This document shows positions 13,935-21,316 of a DNA stretch of 22,151 nucleotides, piece by piece. Under the pieces are notes generated by a model that saw nothing but the letters and a program-made list of their open reading frames with translations, was not told where the DNA came from and did not search any database. A program made the translations under genes and the position numbers. This DNA is from Bacillota bacterium (GTDB lineage: Bacteria; Bacillota; Clostridia; Christensenellales; Borkfalkiaceae): assembly GCA_021768985.1 (NCBI GenBank), contig JAETTR010000004.1:1-22151 (forward strand), in the 5' to 3' direction. Each line of letters starts with the position of its first letter. Position 1 is the first letter of the stretch.

Positions 13935-14843
13935 TTAATTCAGTTCCAGCTTTCCCGTAAGACAGGAAAGCTTGTTTACGCCGTGCGAATCGCACCATGC
14001 GTTTAACCCTTCTATGATCTTCGGGCAGGCGAGCGTGTCGGTAAAATTCTGCGTGCCGACCTGCACCGCGGTCGCCCCCGCGAGCAGAAATTCGATCGCG
14101 TCCTCCGCGCGGGTGATTCCGCCCATGCCGATTACGGGGATTTCGACCGCGTGCGCCGCCTCGTAGACCATGCGCACGGCGATCGGCTTGATCCCCGCGC
14201 CCGAAACGCCGCCCGTGTTATTGGCGATAATCGGCTTTCTGCGTTCGATATCGATCGCCATGCCCGTAAACGTATTCACGAGCGACAGGCAGTCCGCGCC
14301 GCCCTCCTCCGCCGCCCGCGCGTTGAGCGGTATGCTCTCCACGTTGGGCGAAAGCTTCACGATCAAAGGCGTTTGCTTCAAGCTCGACTTCGCCGCCCGC
14401 GTCACCGCCTTGATCGTTTCGGGCTTGATTCCGAACGCCATTCCCCCGCACTTTACGTTGGGACAGGAGATATTCAATTCGATAAAATCGACGAGCCCGT
14501 CGAGCTTTCCGCAAATCTCCGCATAGTCTTCGAGCGTGCTCCCCGCCACGTTGGCGAACACGCGGGTCTTGCTTTTCAGCCATTCCAGATCCTCGGCGAT
14601 AAAGGCTTCCACGCCGGGGTTCTGCAAGCCCACTGCGTTTAAAATCACCCCGCGGCTCTCCGCAATGCGGGGCACGGGATTTCCCGCCCGCCGCTCCAGC
14701 GTGAGCCCTTTCGTGCACACGCCGCCGAGCACGGAGATGTCGTATATTTCGTTAAACTCTCTGCCGAACCCGAACGTTCCCGACGCGGGAATCACGGGGT
14801 TTTTCAGCTCTTTTCCGCAGAGCGTCACTCTCAAATCCGCCAT
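13935..14843 (-). CDS. pyrD: Dihydroorotate dehydrogenase, NAD-linked catalytic subunit (class 1B)
   Basis: Oxidises dihydroorotate to orotate on FMN; electrons leave through PyrK. The protein is 302 residues. Class 1 features are NPVIPASGTFGFG at the start, NISCPNVKCGGMAFG with catalytic-base Cys127 (class 2 enzymes use Ser), and NNTGGVSG with IGMGGITRAEDAIEFLLAGA for FMN phosphate. The pyrK TAA and the pyrD ATG share one base (TAATG), and GAGGTGG inside the pyrK end is the ribosome binding site: classic translational coupling for a two-subunit enzyme. Confidence 0.97.
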   Translation of the reverse strand: MADLRVTLCGKELKNPVIPASGTFGFGREFNEIYDISVLGGVCTKGLTLERRAGNPVPRIAESRGVILNAVGLQNPGVEAFIAEDLEWLKSKTRVFANVAGSTLEDYAEICGKLDGLVDFIELNISCPNVKCGGMAFGIKPETIKAVTRAAKSSLKQTPLIVKLSPNVESIPLNARAAEEGGADCLSLVNTFTGMAIDIERRKPIIANNTGGVSGAGIKPIAVRMVYEAAHAVEIPVIGMGGITRAEDAIEFLLAGATAVQVGTQNFTDTLACPKIIEGLNAWCDSHGVNKLSCLTGKLELN

Positions 14844-15592
14844 TACAGTTCCACCTCGTTGATTTCGAATACCGGTCCGTCCTTACACACCCGCGCGCGC
14901 GAGCCGTCCTCTTTTTTGCAGGTGCACACAAGACAGGCGCCGATTCCGCAGCCCATGCGCTCTTCCAGAGAAACGTAGGTCGGAATCCCCGTTCCCTTCA
15001 CCGCCGCCTTTAACGCGCGGAGCATGGGCGTCGGTCCGCAGGCAAGCACCGCGTCGGGTGCAAAGCCGAAGAGGTCCTCCTTGAACGCCTGTACCGAAGT
15101 GCCGCAAAAACCCGCGCTTCCGTCGTCCGAACAAATCACGAGCTTGTCCGCGCGCAGCATTTCGTATTCCATGCAGACGGCGGCTTTGTTGCGGAAGCCC
15201 ATATAGGCGCGGATCTCGCGGTCGGAAAATTCGCGGATCGCCGAGATCAAGGGAAAGATTCCCACGCCGCCGCCCACGATCGCGATCTTCTTCTGTTTTT
15301 TATCGAGCGTAAATCCGTTGCCGAGCGGAAGAAGCACGGAGAGCTTCTCCCCCGCCTTGTATTCGGAAGCGAGCGTGCGGGTTCCCTCGCCCTTTAAACG
15401 GTAGCATACGGTGACGCGTTCGCCCTCCGCCTTGCACACGGCGATGGGGCGGCGCAACGGGTGCGCGCCCACGCCGATCATGCAAAACTGACCCGCGCGG
15501 ACGGGAATCTTTTCCTCGCACGCAAAAGTGAGCGCGAAGATCTCTTCCGCGATCTGCTTGTTTTCGAGTATGGTTGCGGTTACTTCGCGCAT
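14843..15592 (-). CDS. pyrK: Dihydroorotate dehydrogenase electron-transfer subunit
   Basis: Iron-sulfur flavoprotein that passes electrons from PyrD to NAD+. The 249-residue protein has an FAD-binding barrel with RRPIAV (about residues 47-52), a nucleotide-binding domain with IVGGGVGIFPL and VLACGPTPML, and a C-terminal [2Fe-2S] site at Cys215, Cys220, Cys223 and Cys236 in the CGIGACLVC...C pattern. The ATG at 15592 lies inside the last codons of pyrF (13-nt overlap), with GGGGAG as ribosome binding site. Together with PyrD it defines the class 1B heterotetramer typical of Gram-positive bacteria. Confidence 0.97.
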   Translation of the reverse strand: MREVTATILENKQIAEEIFALTFACEEKIPVRAGQFCMIGVGAHPLRRPIAVCKAEGERVTVCYRLKGEGTRTLASEYKAGEKLSVLLPLGNGFTLDKKQKKIAIVGGGVGIFPLISAIREFSDREIRAYMGFRNKAAVCMEYEMLRADKLVICSDDGSAGFCGTSVQAFKEDLFGFAPDAVLACGPTPMLRALKAAVKGTGIPTYVSLEERMGCGIGACLVCTCKKEDGSRARVCKDGPVFEINEVEL

Positions 15593-16491
15593 ATCTCCCC
15601 CAATACGGACAGGAGGTCCGCCTTCATGTCGAGCGCGGCGGCGCGCGCCGCTTCGGCGTAATTTCCGCCCCGTTTCTTATAAGCCGTCAGAATGCCGCGG
15701 GAGTTGTTCACGATTCCGCCGAGCCCGTTCCGATCGAAGCAGTTTTTCAGCATCTCCGCATTCGCGCCCTGCGCGCCGTACCCCGGCACCAGAAACAGGG
15801 CGTGCGGCAAACGCGCGCGCAGAATCTTCGCCTCTTCGGGATAGGTCGCGCCGACCACGGCGCCCACGGCGGAATAGCCGTACTTCCCGCGGGAGTCCTC
15901 TCCCCACTTTTCCACCATGTCGCCCATGCACTCGTACACGGTGCGGCCGTCGGCGAGCTTTAAATTCTGCAATTCTCCCGAGGAGGGATTGCTCGTCTTG
16001 ACGAGCGCGAAAATCCCCTTGTCGTACTTTTTGCACGCGTCGGTAAAGGGCAGGATCCCGTCCGAACCGAGATAGCCGTTCACCGTCAAAAAGTCGGCGG
16101 AGAACACCGCCGCCCGCTTCTCCTTCAACGGCGTTTCGCCGAGATAGGCGTTGGCGTATTTTTCGGCGGTGGAGCCGATGTCGTTGCGCTTGCAGTCGGC
16201 GATTACGATCAGCCCCTTCTTTTTTGCATAGGCGATCGTATCGTTGAACGCCTTGATTCCCGCTTCGCCGTACTGCTCGTAACAGGCGATCTGAATCTTG
16301 ACCGAGGGCACGATATCGCACGTCGCGTCGACGATTCCTTTATTGAATCCGAGAATCGCCGAAGCCGCGCCCGCGAAATCGCAAACGCCGCCCGCGAGCT
16401 CTTCGGGCAGATATTCGAGCACCGTATCCAGCCCCACGCAGACGGGATTCTGCTTTTCGATGATTTTTTCCAGCAGTTTATCCGTAATCAT
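15580..16491 (-). CDS. pyrF: Orotidine 5'-phosphate decarboxylase, type 2
   Basis: Last step to UMP. At 303 residues this is the longer type 2 form (as in mycobacteria and many Clostridia) rather than the roughly 240-residue type 1. The catalytic Asp-Lys-x-x-Asp charge network is IADCKRNDIGST with Asp99, Lys101 and Asp104. The N-terminal CVGLDTVLEYLP and the C-terminal VPGYGAQG and VNNSRGIL bind phosphate and orotate. The ATG at 16491 lies 1 nt after the pyrC stop, with GAGGAG upstream. It overlaps pyrK by 13 nt. Confidence 0.97.
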   Translation of the reverse strand: MITDKLLEKIIEKQNPVCVGLDTVLEYLPEELAGGVCDFAGAASAILGFNKGIVDATCDIVPSVKIQIACYEQYGEAGIKAFNDTIAYAKKKGLIVIADCKRNDIGSTAEKYANAYLGETPLKEKRAAVFSADFLTVNGYLGSDGILPFTDACKKYDKGIFALVKTSNPSSGELQNLKLADGRTVYECMGDMVEKWGEDSRGKYGYSAVGAVVGATYPEEAKILRARLPHALFLVPGYGAQGANAEMLKNCFDRNGLGGIVNNSRGILTAYKKRGGNYAEAARAAALDMKADLLSVLGEICAK

Positions 16492-16492
16492 G

Positions 16493-17749
16493 TCATTTCT
16501 CCTCGTATTTCACTTCGCCGTCCACGACGGTATATTTGACTCTTCCGTAAACCTTTCTGCCCGCAAACGGGGTGTTCCTGCCCTTGGATGCGAACTCGGC
16601 GGGATCGATTGTCCATTCCTCGTTCAAATCGACGGCGGTAAAATCGGCGGGCGCGCCGACCTCGAGCACGCCGCCCTCCAACCCGAGCGTGCGCGCGGGA
16701 TTGCGGCTCATCTTCTCCGTAAGTTCCCGTAGCGAGAGTTCGCCCGTCTTGACGAGCGCCGTATAAGAGAGCGCGAACGAGGTTTCCAGCCCGCTGATCC
16801 CGAACGCGGCGAGATCGTATTCCACCCGCTTGTCGTCCTCGTGGTGCGGGGCGTGATCGGTTACGATACAGTCGAGCGTGCCGTCCTTCAATCCCGCGAT
16901 CACCGCAAGGCGGTCCTTCTCCTCGCGAATGGGAGGATTTACCTTGGTGTTCGTATCGAAAGTGCGGATCACGTCGTCCGTCAGGGTGAAGTAGTGCGGA
17001 CAGGTCTCCGCCGTGACCTTTACTCCGCGCGCCTTGGCTTCGCGAATGAGCTGCACTCCGCTGTACGTGGAAACGTGGCAGATATGCACGGGGATATCCA
17101 GACTTTCCGAAAGGCAGATTTCGCGCGCGATGATGATATCCTCCGCCGCGCGGATGCTCCCCTTTAAGCCCGTGAGCGTGGAGTTGTACCCCTCGTTCAC
17201 GACGCCGCCGTCCACGAGCGAGGAGTCCTCGCAATGACACAGACACTTCAATCCGAAGTCCGCCGCGTACTGCATGGCGTTCGCCATCATCTTCGTGGAG
17301 AGCACGCTCTTGCCGTCCTCGGAAAGCGCGACGACCCCCGCCGCCTTCATTGCGCCGATCGCCGCGAGGTTCTTGCCCTCCTGCCCCTCGGTGATCGCGC
17401 CGATCGGGCGGACCTTGCACAAATTCACTTCCCTCGCTCGGTTTAAGATATAGGAAACCACCACCTTGTTGTCCGTGACGGGTTTGGTGTTGGGCATACA
17501 GCAGACCTGCGTAAACCCGCCCCTGACGGCGGCGCGGCTTCCGCTCGCGATATCCTCTTTGCGCTCGAAGCCGGGCTCCCGCAGGTGCACATGCATGTCG
17601 ATCAGCCCGGGCAGCACCGTAAGACCGTGCAGGTCGATCCCCTCGCCCCGTAAGTCCGGCGCGATCTCGGCGATCCTCCCGTTTTCCACGCGGATATCCG
17701 CTTTTTTCGGTTTGTTTCCGATCAGAATATTTCCGTTCCGATAAATCAT
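16493..17749 (-). CDS. pyrC: Dihydroorotase, class I
   Basis: Zinc amidohydrolase that cyclises carbamoyl aspartate to dihydroorotate. The protein is 418 residues. Metal ligands are visible as DMHVHLREPG (His53/His55), HCEDSS (His172), HICHVST (His225) and VTDHAPH (Asp298). The substrate loop is TKVNPPIR. The usual SDDG near residue 144 reads SEDGKSV, a variant I recall from other clostridial dihydroorotases, so the enzyme is probably active. The ATG at 17749 lies 7 nt after the pyrB stop; its ribosome binding site (GGAGAGTGAAG) is moderate, so coupling to pyrB is likely. Confidence 0.97.
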   Translation of the reverse strand: MIYRNGNILIGNKPKKADIRVENGRIAEIAPDLRGEGIDLHGLTVLPGLIDMHVHLREPGFERKEDIASGSRAAVRGGFTQVCCMPNTKPVTDNKVVVSYILNRAREVNLCKVRPIGAITEGQEGKNLAAIGAMKAAGVVALSEDGKSVLSTKMMANAMQYAADFGLKCLCHCEDSSLVDGGVVNEGYNSTLTGLKGSIRAAEDIIIAREICLSESLDIPVHICHVSTYSGVQLIREAKARGVKVTAETCPHYFTLTDDVIRTFDTNTKVNPPIREEKDRLAVIAGLKDGTLDCIVTDHAPHHEDDKRVEYDLAAFGISGLETSFALSYTALVKTGELSLRELTEKMSRNPARTLGLEGGVLEVGAPADFTAVDLNEEWTIDPAEFASKGRNTPFAGRKVYGRVKYTVVDGEVKYEEK

Positions 17750-17756
17750 AATTTCT

Positions 17757-18668
17757 TCACTCTCCGCACAACAATTTCAGAACTGCCATACGCACCGCCA
17801 CGCCCGAGAGCACCTGCTCTTCGATGCGGCTCGTTTCGCCGTCGATCAGCCCACTCGTGAGCTCCACGCCGCGGTTGACGGGACCGGGGTGCATGACGAG
17901 CGCGCCCTTTTTCGCGTACTTCATCACTTCGTCGTTCACGCCGTAGTAGCGCGCGTATTCGCCGAGCGAAGGAAAGTTCCCGCCGTGCTGCCGCTCGAGC
18001 TGAATGCGAAGCCCCATCACGACGTCCGCTCCCTCGACCGCCTCTTCGCGGGAGGAACAGACCTTTGTGCCCAGCTTGCCGATCTCCGCGGGGATCAGCG
18101 TGCGCGGCGCGAACATCGTCACTTCCGCGCCAAGCTTTTTCAGTCCGAACAAGTTGCTCTTCGCCACACGCGAATGGCGGATATCGCCGAGAATCGCCAC
18201 CTTTAAGCCCTCGATTTTCCCGAAATTCTCCTTCATGGTGAGCATATCGAGAAGCGCCTGGGTGGGGTGTTCGTTCATGCCGTCGCCCGCGTTCACGACG
18301 TGCGCCTTTACCGTCTCCGCGAGCAGTCGGGGCGCGCCGCCCATGGGGTGCCGCATGACGATAAAATCGTTCCGCATGGCATCGAGCGTCTTGCCCGTGT
18401 CCACGAGCGTTTCCCCCTTCTGCACCGAAGAAGAGGACGCGGAAATGTTCACCACCTTCGCGCCCATGTATTTGGCGGCGAGCTCGAAGCTGCTTCGCGT
18501 ACGGGTGCTGTTTTCGTAAAAGAGAATGGTCACCGACTTGTCGCGCAGATAGGGCAGACTCTTACCGTTCTGTTTCAACAGCCGCTTCATGTCCAGCCCT
18601 TCGGTTAAGATCTCGTCGATCTCCTCCGCTTCGCACTCTCTCAATCCCAATAAATCTTTACGAACCAT
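17757..18668 (-). CDS. pyrB: Aspartate carbamoyltransferase catalytic subunit
   Basis: Joins carbamoyl phosphate and aspartate, the first committed step of pyrimidine synthesis. The protein is 303 residues. The carbamoyl phosphate site is FYENSTRTRSSFE (Ser54-Thr57), followed by the SSSSVQKGE loop with Lys84; DGMNEHPTQALLD and LRIQLERQ close the active site. The ATG at 18668 has GAGGTATCT upstream. No regulatory pyrI follows, so this is a Bacillus-type unregulated ATCase. As first gene of the operon it lies behind a leader with a terminator and a leader peptide, so control is expected at that step. Confidence 0.97.
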   Translation of the reverse strand: MVRKDLLGLRECEAEEIDEILTEGLDMKRLLKQNGKSLPYLRDKSVTILFYENSTRTRSSFELAAKYMGAKVVNISASSSSVQKGETLVDTGKTLDAMRNDFIVMRHPMGGAPRLLAETVKAHVVNAGDGMNEHPTQALLDMLTMKENFGKIEGLKVAILGDIRHSRVAKSNLFGLKKLGAEVTMFAPRTLIPAEIGKLGTKVCSSREEAVEGADVVMGLRIQLERQHGGNFPSLGEYARYYGVNDEVMKYAKKGALVMHPGPVNRGVELTSGLIDGETSRIEEQVLSGVAVRMAVLKLLCGE

Positions 18669-18680
18669 AGATACCTCGAT

Positions 18681-18724
18681 CCAAAAATAAAAATAAAAGT
18701 CCTGCGGTCAACGCCACAAGACTT
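18681..18724 (-). terminator. Attenuator terminator in the pyr leader
   Basis: On the minus strand, AAGTCTTGTGG pairs with CCGCAGGACTT (11 bp including two G-U pairs) around loop CGTTGA, followed by TTTTATTTTTATTTTT. It ends 12 nt before the pyrB ATG, so it can stop transcription before the operon. The leader-peptide frame runs through the 5' arm and stops inside the loop. The bases ACCGC in the 3' arm could alternatively pair with GCGGT near the leader's ribosome binding site, a possible antiterminator. Confidence 0.88.
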
Positions 18725-18761
18725 CGCATATCGGTTGTTCGGTAATTTTTTTCAGACGCAT
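18708..18761 (-). CDS. pyr operon leader peptide, 17 aa
   Basis: The ORF from ATG 18761 to TGA 18710-18708 encodes MRLKKITEQPICEVLWR. It begins about 27 nt after the predicted transcript start, with GGTGGCGG as a possible ribosome binding site. Its last codons form the 5' arm of the terminator and its stop is in the terminator loop. A ribosome moving closely behind RNA polymerase would therefore prevent the hairpin, as in the enterobacterial pyrBI leader. No run of pyrimidine-sensitive pause Us is obvious, and no amino acid is repeated, so the signal sensed is not clear. Confidence 0.55.
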   Translation of the reverse strand: MRLKKITEQPICEVLWR

Positions 18762-18794
18762 AGTTCCGCCACCGCTTTCGTTTTCGTTTTTTTC

Positions 18795-18823
18795 AGTATA
18801 CCAAAACGGGAGAATTCTGTCAA
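18795..18823 (-). promoter_or_regulatory. Promoter of the pyr operon
   Basis: Consensus TTGACA (18823-18818), 17-nt spacer, TATACT (18800-18795) on the minus strand, starting 7 nt after the metallophosphoesterase stop codon. The initial transcript is A-rich. Confidence 0.92.
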
Positions 18824-18829
18824 GGAAAT

Positions 18830-19525
18830 TCACCCGATTTCCGTAAGAGAAAATTTCGTCTTGTCGCAGGAAGTCAGGTAATAGCGAATCCCGTTCTTGT
18901 CCAGCCGCAGGGGAAAATACGCCGCGCCGTGCAGATGCCCGAACACCACTTTATCCACACCGTTTTCTTCGAACAGACGCGTAAATAACGTTTCCTCCTG
19001 CTTGATCCCCATGGGCGGATAATGCATGAGCACGACGAGAGTATCCCCCTCTTCGCGCAGTTTTTTCACCTCCTGAAAGGCGAGCCGAAACCGCTCCGCT
19101 TCCCGCAGATACAGCGCGTTGTCGTGTTCGGTGAAATCGGCGCTGCCCGGACTCGTCCAGCCGCGCGAACCCGCGATTACCACGTTTCCGAACCTGACGC
19201 AATCGTTTTGCAGAAAATAAAAGCTTTCGTCGGGCGCGCCCGCGCGGACCCGCGTAATTCCGCTCCACCAAAAATCGTGGTTCCCGCGGACGAACACTTT
19301 TTTCCCGGGAAGCTCCGCGAGCGACGCAACGTCGTACATTCCTTCCTCGAGCTTCATTCCCCAGGAAGTATCTCCGCCGAGCAATACGATGTCCTCGGAA
19401 CGGACCTTTTCCCGCCAATCGGATTTTATTTTTTCGAAATGCCCTTCCCACTCGCTGCCGAACACGTCCATCGGTTTGCTCGCAAGCCCCGAGAGGTGCA
19501 GATCGCTGATCGCGTAAATTTTCAT
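18830..19525 (-). CDS. Calcineurin-like metallophosphoesterase
   Basis: A cytosolic two-metal phosphoesterase of 231 residues; the substrate cannot be predicted. The five metal-site motifs are in order: SDLHLSG (Asp8, His10), GGDTSWG (Asp52), GNHDFWW (Asn82, His83), LMHYPP and GHLHG. The ATG at 19525 was chosen over an upstream in-frame start (19591) because the promoter TTTACA-17-TATACT ends 8 nt before it and the protein then begins MKIYAISDLHLSG, as the family does. There is no ribosome binding site and almost no leader. Divergent from the tRNA-Gly promoter and just upstream of the pyr promoter. Confidence 0.93.
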   Translation of the reverse strand: MKIYAISDLHLSGLASKPMDVFGSEWEGHFEKIKSDWREKVRSEDIVLLGGDTSWGMKLEEGMYDVASLAELPGKKVFVRGNHDFWWSGITRVRAGAPDESFYFLQNDCVRFGNVVIAGSRGWTSPGSADFTEHDNALYLREAERFRLAFQEVKKLREEGDTLVVLMHYPPMGIKQEETLFTRLFEENGVDKVVFGHLHGAAYFPLRLDKNGIRYYLTSCDKTKFSLTEIG

Positions 19526-19533
19526 ACGGCGTA

Positions 19534-19562
19534 AGTATATCACTTTTGCAAGATTTTGTAAA
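19534..19562 (-). promoter_or_regulatory. Promoter giving a near-leaderless metallophosphoesterase mRNA
   Basis: TTTACA (19562-19557), 17-nt spacer, TATACT (19539-19534), then 8 nt and the ATG. Transcription should begin at or within two bases of the start codon. Confidence 0.75.
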
Positions 19563-19631
19563 GAAAAAACGCTTTGCCCGAAATTTTCCAAAGTATCGCG
19601 AAAATCTTAACCAAATATACGAAATTTGCGC

Positions 19632-19660
19632 TTGACAAAGAAAAAAGATTCCGATATAAT
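19632..19660 (+). promoter_or_regulatory. Promoter of the tRNA-Gly gene
   Basis: Consensus TTGACA (19632-19637), 17-nt spacer, consensus TATAAT (19655-19660). The start near 19667 lies upstream of the partial tRNA copy, so the precursor RNA would contain both the partial and the complete tRNA. Confidence 0.92.
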
Positions 19661-19693
19661 AGAGATGCTTTTGCGGAATAAAACTGCCTATAT

Positions 19694-19726
19694 TTCATAT
19701 GCAGGAATCGCCTAGCGGTATGGCGT
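19694..19726 (+). repeat. 33-bp duplicate of the tRNA-Gly 5' part (copy 1)
   Basis: Identical over 33 bp to 19789-19821. It contains 7 nt of tRNA upstream sequence, the acceptor 5' strand GCAGGAA and the full D arm, then departs from the tRNA at the first base pair of the anticodon stem. Without an anticodon or 3' half it cannot be a working tRNA. The repeat period is 95 bp. Confidence 0.95.
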
Positions 19727-19788
19727 ACTTCGGGCTTTGCCCTCGTGCCGCCTTCGGCGGGACAGCGGAAGCTGCCGCCATTACAAAC
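19727..19788 (+). other. String of short GC hairpins between the tRNA copies
   Basis: Three compact stem-loops in 62 bp: GGGC-TTT-GCCC (19732-19742), CCGCC-TTC-GGCGG (19748-19760) and CAGC-GGAA-GCTG (19763-19774, a GNRA-type loop). There is no ORF. The design resembles the short-loop hairpins of the purE-purC gap, though the sequences differ. It could be a small dispersed repeat or a processing signal in the tRNA precursor. Confidence 0.6.
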
Positions 19789-19821
19789 TTCATATGCAGG
19801 AATCGCCTAGCGGTATGGCGT
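19789..19821 (+). repeat. 33-bp repeat, copy 2 (start of the intact tRNA)
   Basis: The second copy of the repeat, covering 7 upstream bases and the 5' 26 bases of the complete tRNA-Gly gene. Confidence 0.95.
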
Positions 19822-19870
19822 CAGCTTCCCAAGCTGATTCCGGCGGGTTCGACTCCCGTTTCCTGCTCCA
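19796..19870 (+). tRNA. tRNA-Gly (anticodon CCC)
   Basis: A 75-nt cloverleaf including an encoded CCA. Acceptor GCAGGAA pairs with TTCCTGC, with discriminator T. D stem GCC/GGC, anticodon stem TCAGC/GCTGA around loop TTCCCAA (anticodon CCC), T stem GCGGG/CCCGT with the GTTCGAC loop. Reads GGG codons. It is the probable integration target of the element on its right, whose integrase 3' end faces it from about 110 nt away. Confidence 0.96.
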
Positions 19871-19875
19871 AAATT

Positions 19876-19916
19876 GCCCGTTTTTGAGGAAAAACACCCC
19901 AAAACGGGCTTTTTTT
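19876..19916 (+). terminator. Intrinsic terminator after tRNA-Gly
   Basis: GCCCGTTTT pairs with AAAACGGGC, followed by seven Ts, starting 6 nt after the tRNA CCA. If the element enters at the tRNA 3' end, this terminator may have come with it. Confidence 0.88.
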
Positions 19917-19979
19917 CGTGCTAAACTGAATGTTTCATTGCTTATTTTTTACGTTTTGTCGCAAAAATCGTCGCATAAA

Positions 19980-21209
19980 TCAATATGAAAGTTTGGCTCC
20001 TTCCCTTAAAAGAAATTCGTCTGATAAATCCGTGTAGGCATTCCCGAGCTTTCCGAGGGAATGTCCTACGAACTCATCACGGGCGGCAGAATCAACTCCG
20101 CATTCTTTACAGCGCGTATAGAATGTCGTCCGTAAGTCATACAGAATATGTTTGGGAAGAATTTTGATGAATTTTTCCCGCATACGCTTGTAACAAGGAA
20201 AGTTAAGTTCGGCGGAAAGCGGATTAAGGAAAGGGCGAAGCATGGGCGAAATCGGAATTTTTTTATACTCTATGCGTTTTGTCTTTCTTTTACTGTTTAC
20301 CGCCATAACGAAATCGCCCTCTACTTTTGCCGTATCGTATTCATTCGGGCGCAAACCTGTATAAAGCGCAATCGCGAAAGGGATTTCAAACTCCGTCCCC
20401 TTGACCTCGTCAAGCAATCGCTTTTCCTCGTCCTTCGTCAGTGCTGTTCCGTGTTTGCGATCATGCTCCTGATGAACGACAAGATCAAGCGGGTTTCGCT
20501 GAATAATACCGTGCAGAATTGCCGCCTTAAAAATTACGCTCATTAGGGAATGAACTTCGTCCGTTGTTTTACCGAATCCCTTCGCCGCAATGTCATCAAG
20601 CAATAATTGACACCGTACGGGCGTGATCGCTTTGAGTAGGATTTCTCCGAAATACGGTTGCAACCACCGCTTATAACGAGCAAGATCGCATTGCATTGTG
20701 CGAACCGCGACTCTCTTTCCGCGAAAGTGTTCGAAGTAATACATGGAGAACGAATGAAACGTAACGGGAACTTCGGGGAGCCGCGTGCCCTCTTCCGTCG
20801 CCTTTAACGTTTCCAAAAACTTTTGCTTTGCTTTCTCGAAATTATTGCTCGAAGCGTAAATGTTATAACCTTCGCTTCGGCAACGCAATTCATAATTGAT
20901 AACTTGCTTGTTCCCGCGCGTGCTACTGATTCTCTTATAGCCGCGAACAGTACACCCGCCGAGAACGAATAACTTTCTAAACCTTGAAGGCATTTGTGAA
21001 ATCTCCTTTTTCGTGAATTTCACAAAACCGTCCACACAATTTTCAGAAACAGGCGGGGCGAATTGTTCCCCGCCTGCTTCCATTTGCCGCCGAACGGCGG
21101 CAAGCTCGGAGGAAATCATTTCGATTTTCTCCTTTTTTTGTTGTCCGTCACTCATGTTTAACAGCATGAGTTGCGCGCTCAAATACAACAATCTTTCCGA
21201 TTGATTCAA
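19980..21209 (-). CDS. Tyrosine recombinase / integrase
   Basis: Site-specific recombinase of 409 residues with the TTG start used here. After a helical N-terminus comes an arm-type DNA-binding region (FTKKEISQMPSRFRKLF...EGYNIYASSNNFEKAKQKF), a SAM-like core-binding domain and the catalytic domain: Arg287 in TGLRPNEY, a Lys in NSKRKTK, Arg360 in LYDLRTTF, His383 in GHSLG and nucleophile Tyr392 in NAYTDLS. The usual His of box II (HxxR) is Tyr, as in related clostridial integrases I recall. TTG at 21209 is chosen because AAGGAG lies 7 nt upstream; the ATG at 21251 has no ribosome binding site and adds residues unlike the family. Likely integrates the element into tRNA-Gly. Confidence 0.95.
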   Translation of the reverse strand: MNQSERLLYLSAQLMLLNMSDGQQKKEKIEMISSELAAVRRQMEAGGEQFAPPVSENCVDGFVKFTKKEISQMPSRFRKLFVLGGCTVRGYKRISSTRGNKQVINYELRCRSEGYNIYASSNNFEKAKQKFLETLKATEEGTRLPEVPVTFHSFSMYYFEHFRGKRVAVRTMQCDLARYKRWLQPYFGEILLKAITPVRCQLLLDDIAAKGFGKTTDEVHSLMSVIFKAAILHGIIQRNPLDLVVHQEHDRKHGTALTKDEEKRLLDEVKGTEFEIPFAIALYTGLRPNEYDTAKVEGDFVMAVNSKRKTKRIEYKKIPISPMLRPFLNPLSAELNFPCYKRMREKFIKILPKHILYDLRTTFYTRCKECGVDSAARDEFVGHSLGKLGNAYTDLSDEFLLREGAKLSY

Positions 21210-21316
21210 ATGTGCTCTCCTTAAAAAATTATCACCACAAAAGGCGCACATTTAGGATAGCAACTATGGACTTCGATTTGTGGGCGAACCGCCAAATTTC
21301 TCGAATGTTATTTCCT

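Noticed and set aside
18669..18794. A PyrR-binding loop in the pyr leader
   Set aside because: I looked for the conserved PyrR anti-antiterminator bases and found none; the leader has a peptide ORF and one terminator instead.
19699..19988. Short plus-strand frames across the tRNA-Gly region
   Set aside because: They are translations of the tRNA repeats and hairpins, not genes.
21210..21251. A 14-residue N-terminal extension of the integrase with a CxxC pair (MCAFCGDNF...)
   Set aside because: The TTG at 21209 has AAGGAG at ideal spacing while the ATG at 21251 has none, so the apparent zinc-finger-like start is probably untranslated.
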